In this document: positions 8,021 to 14,323 of the stretch, piece after piece
Layout of the letters: every line of letters begins with the position of its first letter
Numbering within the stretch: position 1 is the stretch's first letter
Origin: Campylobacterales bacterium
GTDB taxonomy: Bacteria; Campylobacterota; Campylobacteria; Campylobacterales; Nitratiruptoraceae
Direction of reading: 5' to 3'
DNA length: 18,690 bases
Assembly (NCBI GenBank): GCA_027068245.1
Contig: JAMOUF010000365.1
Location: 1 to 18,690, forward strand
The notes under the pieces: generated by a model
What the model saw: the letters and a program-made list of their open reading frames with translations, nothing else
Database searches by the model: none
Told to the model about the DNA's origin: nothing
Program-made: the position numbers and the translations under genes

Positions 8021-10158
8021 GGGAGCTTTTTGACCCCGCCTATAAATATAATGCTATCCAAACCGTTTTTAACTATCATAAACAGAAAATTTCTATCTAC
8101 GCTAAACTCATAAATATCTGGCATAACCGATGTTACTCCAACCACTGCCCCGGATGCTGCGGCCGCCTCGCTACCTTTTTCATCCACCTCGATAAAAGCT
8201 TTGTGATAAAAAGATTTGGCATACAGAGGCTCTTTGGCGATCATTGTCAAAGAGGGATTGGTGGAATCAAATATATCTTTTATGCCAAAACGCTTCAGGT
8301 TTTCCGATATATCCCGGCTTCCCCACAACACTTTGAACTTCGGCATTTTCAAAGCGGTATATCTTCCATCCATTGAGGATTTTATCTCGGTTACGGAGTG
8401 GCTTTTCAAAAAAGAGAGCAGATCGCATATACATCTTTGCCCTTTTGGCAAAAAGAGCAGCATGGAGTAGTCGCCGTTTTTATATGGAATCTCTATCACC
8501 TTCAACTCTTCGTTTTCAAAAACATCGTAATTTCCATCTCTACTCATCATATCAACATACTTATCGCCATCCTCCGAGTGAAAAAGACCCTTTTTGGTCC
8601 TATTTTTATCAAAGGGGTATTTCCACTCCGAGTAAAAGTAGACTGCATTTACCAACACCAGCTTTGTCAGTTTATCCACAGAGCCATTTGGCAAAAAGTT
8701 TTTTATTTTGTTACCGCTCTTTTGCTCCACCCAGCGGTTTATCTGCTTCCTGACACCATTTGGATCTGATTTGATATTGGCTAAAAATGTCCGGGTATCG
8801 AAAAAATCCTCCGCTTTGTCGATAAAATCGTTATAGACGCCAAGACTTCTCTCTATCCAGATCGACTCTGCAAAGTTCAGGTTCTTATCCAAAATCTTAT
8901 CGTTCAACTCCTTTTGGCTTTTTAAAACCTCAAGGCCATCATACTCCAGCGAACTTTCTATCTGCTCTTTGGCCTCTTTGTTTGCCCCGGCATAAAGAAG
9001 GTTCAAAAGATTTAAGATAGAATAAGGGGAGATGATGATATTGCCGCTACCTGAATAGAGATCATATCCAAGATCAATGGCGAACCTGTTGTTGATGGAG
9101 GAGAGCTTCTGGGCATCGGTGAATTTTTCTTTGGAGCAGTTTCCATCATATAGATACTTGGCCCCCGCTTTTTTTAGCTCGCAGTAGTTTTTAAACGTCT
9201 CTTTGACTCCAGCCGGCTCACAGGGTTTTGCGAAACACTCTATATCCCTGTATCCGCAAACGGGAGCCTCGATATCCTCACAGCTCAAATATTTTCTAAT
9301 CTCAATGATTTTTTCGTTGTTTCCTATCTCAAAAACCACTCTTTGAGTGTTTTTATCCACCAGATAGGCAAACATATAGTAGGCCATATCGCTTGTTCCA
9401 ATAGGCGGTATATCCTCATCTACCCAGACTTTAAAGACATTTGGCGCGATGAACTCCTCTTTTTCTATTTTTAGTTTAATACTTCCGCTTGGTTCACTAA
9501 AGGGGTATAAAATCAGGTTCCACCTGGTAAGATCAAGATTTTTTATCTTATCTAAAAACAGGGCTCGGCCGCTCCCCCAGTGATCTTGACTTTTTATCTC
9601 ATCAACAAACTTTTTCAGCTCATAAGAAGAACTTAAAACTTTAACGGAGTCAAAATTGCTGTAGCCGTGTTCTCTAAAGGGGATCTTCAGCCTCTTTGCA
9701 AAATTCTTTTTGATATAGAGCTTTTTCTCCTTATAGTCAAAATCGGCGATAGCCGGGCCTGCGTATTTAAAGTAGTGCTCCTGCGGGGTCACTTTCAAAA
9801 GTTTGTAAATTATCTTTCTGCCATCTGCGGGCGTAAGTATCCAGTCGAATCTGGTGTCGTTGTCAAAATCTATATCGCCCGTAAAAAAGAGAAGCCATCT
9901 TGGAGGTTCGCTCAGGTTCAAATCAACCCTTTTCCAACCAAAGACGTTGTTCTCATCCGGCTCTGTTCCCATAAGCCTGTAAACCTTTTTGGATTTGGAT
10001 TCAAAAACCCAGTTAAAGGCGGATTTTGGACTGTTTTTTGGATAGAAGGGATAGTAATAAAATTTTCCGGATAGATCAAACCTCTTATCTTTTAAAAGAG
10101 TGAAATCAAATGCGAACAAGGATGTGATAAATAAGATTGCGGCAAACAGTAGTTTCAT
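8017..10158 (-). CDS. Secreted Kazal-serpin fusion protease inhibitor
   Basis: A 713-residue exported protein. Residues 1-16 are a signal peptide ending SLFA, without a lipobox. Residues 50-75 and 106-132 look like two copies of a beta-rich repeat, with an acidic calcium-loop-like segment GDIDFDNDTRFD at 94-105 between them (FG-GAP/VCBS-like). About 175-285 is an unassigned beta-rich region that faintly resembles the PrcB C-terminal fold. Residues 293-341 are Kazal-like, with six cysteines (293, 301, 308, 313, 326, 341), PVCG and TFKNYC. Residues 358-713 form a full serpin: NIIISPYS, NRWVEQKSGNKIKNFL, LVNAVYFYSEWKYPFD, MPKFKV, His652, the hinge EKGSEAAAAS (E660 as P17, G662 as P15), and FSVDRNFLFMI. 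Counting from the hinge places P1 near Thr676. The hinge is of the inhibitory type. Target proteases are unknown; a periplasmic or extracellular location is inferred. Typical bacterial serpins are near 400 residues. Confidence 0.88.
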   Translation of the reverse strand: MKLLFAAILFITSLFAFDFTLLKDKRFDLSGKFYYYPFYPKNSPKSAFNWVFESKSKKVYRLMGTEPDENNVFGWKRVDLNLSEPPRWLLFFTGDIDFDNDTRFDWILTPADGRKIIYKLLKVTPQEHYFKYAGPAIADFDYKEKKLYIKKNFAKRLKIPFREHGYSNFDSVKVLSSSYELKKFVDEIKSQDHWGSGRALFLDKIKNLDLTRWNLILYPFSEPSGSIKLKIEKEEFIAPNVFKVWVDEDIPPIGTSDMAYYMFAYLVDKNTQRVVFEIGNNEKIIEIRKYLSCEDIEAPVCGYRDIECFAKPCEPAGVKETFKNYCELKKAGAKYLYDGNCSKEKFTDAQKLSSINNRFAIDLGYDLYSGSGNIIISPYSILNLLNLLYAGANKEAKEQIESSLEYDGLEVLKSQKELNDKILDKNLNFAESIWIERSLGVYNDFIDKAEDFFDTRTFLANIKSDPNGVRKQINRWVEQKSGNKIKNFLPNGSVDKLTKLVLVNAVYFYSEWKYPFDKNRTKKGLFHSEDGDKYVDMMSRDGNYDVFENEELKVIEIPYKNGDYSMLLFLPKGQRCICDLLSFLKSHSVTEIKSSMDGRYTALKMPKFKVLWGSRDISENLKRFGIKDIFDSTNPSLTMIAKEPLYAKSFYHKAFIEVDEKGSEAAAASGAVVGVTSVMPDIYEFSVDRNFLFMIVKNGLDSIIFIGGVKKLP

Positions 10159-10180
10159 AAGAGCCCTTTATAATAGAAAG

Positions 10181-10225
10181 AAGGAAGGAACAAGCCTGCA
10201 GCACCAAATCGACTTATCCTTCCTT
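10181..10225 (-). terminator. Imperfect 14-bp hairpin between ssrA and the serpin gene
   Basis: On the minus strand AAGGAAGGA (10225-10217) pairs perfectly with TCCTTCCTT (10189-10181). Inside it AAGTC can pair with GGCTT, giving 9 + 5 bp with a small internal loop and a 14-nt apical loop. A pyrimidine-rich but not pure U tract (CTTTCTATT) follows. It is downstream of tmRNA and about 20 nt before the serpin start codon, so it could end ssrA transcription, act as a 5'-UTR attenuator of the serpin gene, or both. The rest of the 136-bp gap is AT-rich with no clear promoter consensus. Confidence 0.45.
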
Positions 10226-10294
10226 ATGTAAAATGATACTGTAAACTTCGTTAAAAATATGTTAGCTTTTAAATTTTACGGTTTTGTAGTTAAT

Positions 10295-10668
10295 TGGTGG
10301 AGGTGTCGGGAATCGAACCCGAGTCCGGAAACAGCCGGCCACAGACCTCTACGTGCGTAGCAGCGCTGATTACTCTTGGCCACAGGCGGCTCAGCGCCCC
10401 AAACCGCCTGTGGCCCAGCCTGATGGTGTCAGTACCGGGCTAGGCAACCCGGCACTCAAGCCCTCTGGGGTATGACCCCGCAAAATCCAGGCTCAGAGGG
10501 CGGAGCCTGGCGCGGGGGACCAAAGTTTGTTTAACTTACGCAGCTACCGCGTAAGCTGGTCTGTAATCTGTATTGTTTGCGTCTATTTTTTCGAGGAGTT
10601 TTTACGGCGTTCCTCAAGCCGGCACGCAGTCTGTGACCTACTGCTCCCGTCGAAGCCAAGTCACCCCC
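10295..10668 (-). ncRNA. ssrA: Transfer-messenger RNA (tmRNA)
   Basis: The 374-nt RNA that rescues stalled ribosomes with SmpB and tags the nascent protein. The 5' end GGGGGTGACTTGGCTTCGACGGG and the 3' end CACCTCCACCA pair as a 7-bp acceptor stem with one G-U. The T-arm is TCGGG-TTCGATT-CCCGA (10306-10322) and CCA is encoded. All pseudoknots of a one-piece tmRNA can be traced: PK1 (10605-10608/10618-10621 with 10593-10597/10611-10615), one at 10487-10494/10503-10510 with loop 10495-10501 pairing 10460-10466, one at 10435-10439/10448-10452 with 10442-10445/10418-10421, and one at 10378-10389/10404-10415 with 10363-10369/10391-10397. It is visibly richer in GC than the neighbouring genes, as in thermophilic RNAs. 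It lies 18 nt downstream of trpA on the same strand. Confidence 0.97.
10536..10580 (-). other. tmRNA tag reading frame (proteolysis tag)
   Basis: Resume codon GCA at 10580-10578 follows ATAGAC, as in other tmRNAs, and the frame ends at TAA (10538-10536). The encoded tag is ANNTDYRPAYAVAA, preceded in the product by the alanine carried on tmRNA. The small hydrophobic AVAA end is the usual ClpXP-type degron. The ANN start and PAYA motif match tags of Campylobacter and relatives, supporting the taxonomic reading. Confidence 0.95.
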
Positions 10669-10686
10669 ATATCGAGGGGTCCAGCC

Positions 10687-11427
10687 TTAGGAGTTTATAA
10701 GTTCCTTAATCTTTCCTGAAAGCGAAGAGATTTTATCAATTTTTTCGGACAATGTCAAGCTATCATCCAGAAGTATCTTTACAAAAGCGCTTCCAACTAT
10801 CACTCCATCAACATCTTTAGCCTTGGCTTTGGCGCTTTTTTCATCCACTCCAAACCCAAGGTATATGGGAGTTTGGCTAAATTCTCTGATATTTCCTATA
10901 ATCTCTTTCAAATCCTCGCTTTTGGAAGCTCCGGTTATACCCGCATAAGCCACCAGGTATATGAACTTTTTCGCATCTTTTACTATCAAAGAGATTCGCT
11001 CTTTGGAATCCGTGGGAGCTACGAAAGTGATAAGGGGCAAACCCTCTTTGTCGAAATGCCCCCTGTATCCTAAACTCTCCTCATAAGGCATATCCGGAAT
11101 TATAAAACCAGTGACGCCAAGCTCTTTGGCCTCTTTTGCCACCCTTTGCAACCCCCTTTTGTAAAAGGGGTTGAAATACCCCATCCAAAGGGTATCTATG
11201 CTGCAGCTCACATCTTTGGTGATATCCAGCACATCCTGAAATCTAAACCCCTTTTTCAAGGCCCTCAGATTTGCCTCTTCGATAACGGGGCCGTCAGCCA
11301 CCGGGTCGCTAAAAGGGATTCCCAGCTCGACGCTGTCGGTCCCGTGCTCTTTTAGTGAGAGTATCAAATCTTTCGTAAACTCTTTATCCGGATAAGCGGA
11401 AGTGATATAAGCAACCAGCTTTTTCAA
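10687..11427 (-). CDS. trpA: Tryptophan synthase alpha subunit
   Basis: Cleaves indole-3-glycerol phosphate to indole and glyceraldehyde 3-phosphate, passing indole to TrpB through the alpha-beta tunnel. The 246-residue TIM barrel has both catalytic residues, Glu34 in VELGIPFSDP and Asp45 in VADGP, and later GFIIPDMPYEE, AYAGITGAS (phosphate loop) and GFGV with IVGSA. The start codon is TTG at 11427, 8 nt behind AAAGGG; no in-frame ATG lies upstream and the next segment (VAYITSAYPD) is already the first barrel strand, so the start is well fixed. No other trp gene is adjacent, so trpA is detached from trpB here. A TATAAT lies at 11456-11451. ssrA follows 18 nt downstream. Confidence 0.94.
   Translation of the reverse strand: MKKLVAYITSAYPDKEFTKDLILSLKEHGTDSVELGIPFSDPVADGPVIEEANLRALKKGFRFQDVLDITKDVSCSIDTLWMGYFNPFYKRGLQRVAKEAKELGVTGFIIPDMPYEESLGYRGHFDKEGLPLITFVAPTDSKERISLIVKDAKKFIYLVAYAGITGASKSEDLKEIIGNIREFSQTPIYLGFGVDEKSAKAKAKDVDGVIVGSAFVKILLDDSLTLSEKIDKISSLSGKIKELINS
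10694..10699 (-). promoter_or_regulatory. Possible -10 element of ssrA inside the end of trpA
   Basis: TATAAA on the minus strand, about 26 nt before the mature tmRNA 5' end and within the last codons of trpA. A start about 7 nt further on would give a leader of roughly 18 nt for RNase P to remove. The leader ACCCC can pair with GGGGT of the mature 5' end. Read-through from trpA is an alternative. Confidence 0.35.
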
Positions 11428-11433
11428 AACACG

Positions 11434-11469
11434 CCCTTTTTTTGATTGTAATTATACCCTTTTTTTGAT
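11434..11469. repeat. 13-bp direct repeat in the trpA/panB divergent promoter region
   Basis: ccctttttttgat occurs at 11434-11446 and again at 11457-11469, a period of 23 bp. On the minus strand the two copies flank the trpA -10 box, and the trpA-proximal copy supplies the trpA ribosome binding site. It may be a small tandem duplication or a repeated operator half. Confidence 0.6.
11451..11456 (-). promoter_or_regulatory. -10 element of trpA
   Basis: A perfect TATAAT on the minus strand, 24 nt before the TTG start, leaving a leader of roughly 15-18 nt that includes the AAAGGG ribosome binding site. No trp leader peptide or attenuator fits in the 74-bp gap. Confidence 0.55.
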
Positions 11470-11474
11470 AAAAT
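11469..11474 (+). promoter_or_regulatory. -10 element of the panB-ruvB-permease operon
   Basis: TAAAAT on the plus strand after a run of eight T residues, 27 nt before the panB ATG, with the strong ribosome binding site GGGAGGG in the leader. The T-run upstream of the -10 fits Campylobacterota promoters, which often lack a -35. Confidence 0.45.
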
Positions 11475-11501
11475 CGATTAAGTTTCAGCGATGGGAGGGT
11501 T

Positions 11502-12278
11502 ATGAAAAAGGTTACGGTAACGGATATCAAAAGCGCCAAAAACGGAAGAAAAATCGTTATGATTACCGCTTATGACGCACTGTTTGCAAAGCTTTTCGAT
11601 GAGTATGTGGATATCATTTTGGTAGGTGACAGCCTCAATATGGTCTTTGCGGGAAAGCCCGATACACTGTCGGCTACGATGAAACAGATGATATATCATA
11701 CAAAAGCCGTATGCAACGGCGCAAAACGGAGTTTCGTGGTGTTCGATATGCCCTATGGGAGCTACACGGACAAAAAAAAGGCCCTGAAAAACGCTTTGAA
11801 AGTATATAAAAAAACCGATGCCGACGCCGTAAAACTTGAAGGGGGCGCTAAGAAGGCCAAGATAGTAGAAGAGCTGGTGAAAAACGGGATAGCCGTAATG
11901 GGCCATATAGGCCTTATGCCCCAGCAGGTGCGGGGTGAAGGGGGATACAAAGTAAAAACTGACAAAGAAAAACTTGTAAAAGACGCCCAGGCCCTTGAGA
12001 AGGCCGGGGTTTTTGCGATAGTTTTGGAGGGCGTAAAAGCCGATATCGCCAAAGAGATAACCCAAAGCGTGAAAGTTCCCGTGATTGGTATAGGCGCCGG
12101 AAAGGATGTGGACGGCCAGGTGATTGTGTGGAGCGATATGCTGGGCTTTTTCGAGGACTTCAAGCCAAAATTCGTCAAACGGTATCTGCAGGGAGCCAAA
12201 CTTACCAAAGAGGCGCTCCAAAGATATGCCAAAGAGGTGGAAGAAGGGGTATTTCCTTCCAAAGAGGAGAGTTATTAG
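11502..12278 (+). CDS. panB: 3-methyl-2-oxobutanoate hydroxymethyltransferase
   Basis: Transfers a hydroxymethyl group from methylene-tetrahydrofolate to alpha-ketoisovalerate, giving ketopantoate, the first step of pantothenate and CoA synthesis. The 258-residue TIM barrel shows the family blocks: [23 protein letters not shown] (metal-binding Asp), FDMPYGSY (second metal Asp), [15 protein letters not shown], the catalytic-region Glu in IVLEG, and VPVIGIGAG. The length fits the family. The ATG follows GGGAGGG with good spacing. It is the first gene of a tight operon: ruvB starts at the very next base after its stop. No panC or panD is in the window. Confidence 0.95.
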   Translation: MKKVTVTDIKSAKNGRKIVMITAYDALFAKLFDEYVDIILVGDSLNMVFAGKPDTLSATMKQMIYHTKAVCNGAKRSFVVFDMPYGSYTDKKKALKNALKVYKKTDADAVKLEGGAKKAKIVEELVKNGIAVMGHIGLMPQQVRGEGGYKVKTDKEKLVKDAQALEKAGVFAIVLEGVKADIAKEITQSVKVPVIGIGAGKDVDGQVIVWSDMLGFFEDFKPKFVKRYLQGAKLTKEALQRYAKEVEEGVFPSKEESY

Positions 12279-13274
12279 ATGAGGGTTGTGGATATCGAGA
12301 GGTTCGCTCCCGAGGAGTCTTTTGAAAACAGACTGAGACCAAAAAGCTTCGAGGAGTATATAGGCCAGGAGGCCATCAAAAAAAATCTGGAGGTTTTCAT
12401 AAAGGCCTCGAAAAAGAGAAACGAGCCTTTGGACCATATTCTCTTTTTCGGCCCGCCAGGGCTTGGAAAGACCACGCTGGCAAATATCATAGCCTACCAG
12501 ATGGAGGCCAATATCAAAACCACGGCCGCGCCTATGATAGAAAAACCCGGCGACCTGGCGGCCATATTGACGAACCTTGAGGAGGGGGATATCCTCTTTA
12601 TCGACGAGATTCACAGACTCTCAAACGCCATAGAGGAGATTTTATATCCGGCGATGGAGGATTTCAGGCTCGATATCATCATAGGTAGCGGGCCTGCCGC
12701 CCAGACGGTCAAAATAGACATCCCTCAATTTACCCTCATTGGTGCCACCACAAGGGCCGGAATGTTGAGCTCCCCTTTAAGAGACAGGTTCGGAATGCAT
12801 TTTAGGCTGCAGTTTTACACCCCCGATGAGCTTGGCCTTATCGTAAAAAACGCTGCTAAACGGCTTGACAAGGTAATAGATGAGGAGGCGGCGCTGGAGA
12901 TTGCCAAAAGAAGCCGGGGAACTCCAAGAATAGCACTTAGGCTTTTAAAAAGGGTCAGGGATTTCGCCGATGTGGCCGATGAAAAGAGGATAACCCTAAA
13001 CAGGGCAAAAGAGGCTCTTGACGCCCTTGGGGTGGATGAGAGAGGATTTGATGAGCTGGATATCAGGCTGCTTCAGATTTTGGTGGAGGCGAAAAAACCC
13101 ACGGGACTTAGCACCATAGCCGCGGCTTTGAGTGAGGATGAGGGAACCATAGAAGAGGTGATAGAGCCTTACTTGCTGGTAAACGGTTACATCCAACGAA
13201 CGGCCAGGGGACGAATCGCCACTCCAAAGACCTTCGAGCTGCTGCGGCTCAAACCAAAAAACAGCCTCTTTTAG
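12279..13274 (+). CDS. ruvB: Holliday junction branch migration helicase RuvB
   Basis: The hexameric AAA+ motor that works with RuvA to drive branch migration of Holliday junctions in recombinational repair. At 331 residues it has normal length. It contains the N-terminal [11 protein letters not shown] block, Walker [10 protein letters not shown] (about 58-66), Walker [11 protein letters not shown], sensor 1 with arginine finger region [18 protein letters not shown], sensor 2 [18 protein letters not shown], and the C-terminal winged-helix DNA-binding domain ending in [16 protein letters not shown]. The ATG abuts the panB stop with no gap (TAGATG), with AGGAG inside the panB 3' end. No ruvA or ruvC is adjacent, as is common outside the gamma-proteobacteria. 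Confidence 0.97.
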   Translation: MRVVDIERFAPEESFENRLRPKSFEEYIGQEAIKKNLEVFIKASKKRNEPLDHILFFGPPGLGKTTLANIIAYQMEANIKTTAAPMIEKPGDLAAILTNLEEGDILFIDEIHRLSNAIEEILYPAMEDFRLDIIIGSGPAAQTVKIDIPQFTLIGATTRAGMLSSPLRDRFGMHFRLQFYTPDELGLIVKNAAKRLDKVIDEEAALEIAKRSRGTPRIALRLLKRVRDFADVADEKRITLNRAKEALDALGVDERGFDELDIRLLQILVEAKKPTGLSTIAAALSEDEGTIEEVIEPYLLVNGYIQRTARGRIATPKTFELLRLKPKNSLF

Positions 13275-13282
13275 GGAAGACG

Positions 13283-14323
13283 ATGAAACCCATCCATTTT
13301 CTGGCTATTTTGTTCGTAGTCGTGGGATACTTCACTTATAAAGTCTTCAGCCCCTTTTTATCCACTATGACCATTGCCACCCTTTTGGCCCTCGCCACCT
13401 ACAAAATCAGCAAACACCTGTTGATGAAATTGCCGGGAAGGTTCCTGCCGGCTCTTATAAGCACCCTGATTTTGGCCGTTATATTTTTCGCACCGATAAT
13501 ATATATCATCACAAACGCCGCCAATCTGGTGGCAAAAATCGACATAGAGAGCATAAAAAGCACCTTTTATTTGGCAAAAGAGGCTATTATAGAGTTTCTT
13601 GACAACCATGAGATAAAACTTAACGCCTTGAAAGAGAGCATAAACGCGGTGGATATAAACTCCTTCATCAACTCCATCTTCAAATTCGCCACATTTATCG
13701 GGGCAAAGAGTGCTAATTTTATCAAAGACACATTTTTGATACTTGTCTTTTACTTCTTCGCAAACCTTTATGGAAAGGATATTTTGCTCTACTTTCAAAA
13801 GCTTATACCTTTCTCCAAAGATGAGAGCAAAATGATTTTCGAGAGCCTGGCCGGTGTCATGGGCGTTGTCTTCAACTCCATCATCGCCACGGCAATTTTG
13901 GAAGGGACTCTTTTTGGCATAATCACGAACTACTACGGGTACGACGGTCTTCTTTTTGGGATACTTTACGGTTTTGCCTCGCTGATACCGGTAATCGGCG
14001 GCGTGATAATGTGGCTTCCTCTATCGATAGACCTCTATATGAAAGGTAAGACCACAGAGGCTTTGGGCCTTGCTCTTTACTCCATCATCGTCATCTCGGT
14101 TATAGCGGACACCTTTATAAAACCGGTGATTATAAAATATATAGACCGGTTTATGATAGAGGAGGAGGTTGTGAAGGTAAACGAACTGCTTATCTTTTTC
14201 TCCATCGTTGCCGGACTCTCCAGTTACGGGTTTTGGGGGATGATAATAGGTCCTGCGGTTATAACGCTTATGATTTCCATACTTCAGATATACCCCAAGG
14301 TGGTAAGGGAGACTAACGTATAA
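13283..14323 (+). CDS. AI-2E family (PerM/UPF0118) membrane permease
   Basis: A 346-residue integral membrane protein with about eight predicted helices in the AI-2E transporter arrangement: paired helices at the N-terminus (PIHFLAILFVVVGYFTYKVF), a long amphipathic middle (about 85-140), and a C-terminal block containing GILYGFASLIPVIGGVIMWLP and the closing SYGFWGMIIGPAVITLM. Family members have been linked to autoinducer-2 export or sodium/proton exchange, and the substrate here cannot be inferred. The ATG lies 8 nt after the ruvB stop, behind AGGGA, so it is the third gene of the panB operon. Its last 11 nt overlap the convergent YgiC-type gene. Confidence 0.88.
   Translation: MKPIHFLAILFVVVGYFTYKVFSPFLSTMTIATLLALATYKISKHLLMKLPGRFLPALISTLILAVIFFAPIIYIITNAANLVAKIDIESIKSTFYLAKEAIIEFLDNHEIKLNALKESINAVDINSFINSIFKFATFIGAKSANFIKDTFLILVFYFFANLYGKDILLYFQKLIPFSKDESKMIFESLAGVMGVVFNSIIATAILEGTLFGIITNYYGYDGLLFGILYGFASLIPVIGGVIMWLPLSIDLYMKGKTTEALGLALYSIIVISVIADTFIKPVIIKYIDRFMIEEEVVKVNELLIFFSIVAGLSSYGFWGMIIGPAVITLMISILQIYPKVVRETNV

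Noticed and set aside
10159..10350. Genomic-island attachment site at the ssrA 3' end
   Set aside because: No second copy of the tmRNA 3' sequence and no integrase were found in the window, so no island could be delimited; kept only as a hypothesis for the serpin gene.
11478..12614. A 378-codon open frame on the minus strand opposite panB and the start of ruvB
   Set aside because: Its translation is rich in His, Phe, Tyr and Leu without family motifs, and it lies opposite two well-identified genes; it is an antisense shadow.
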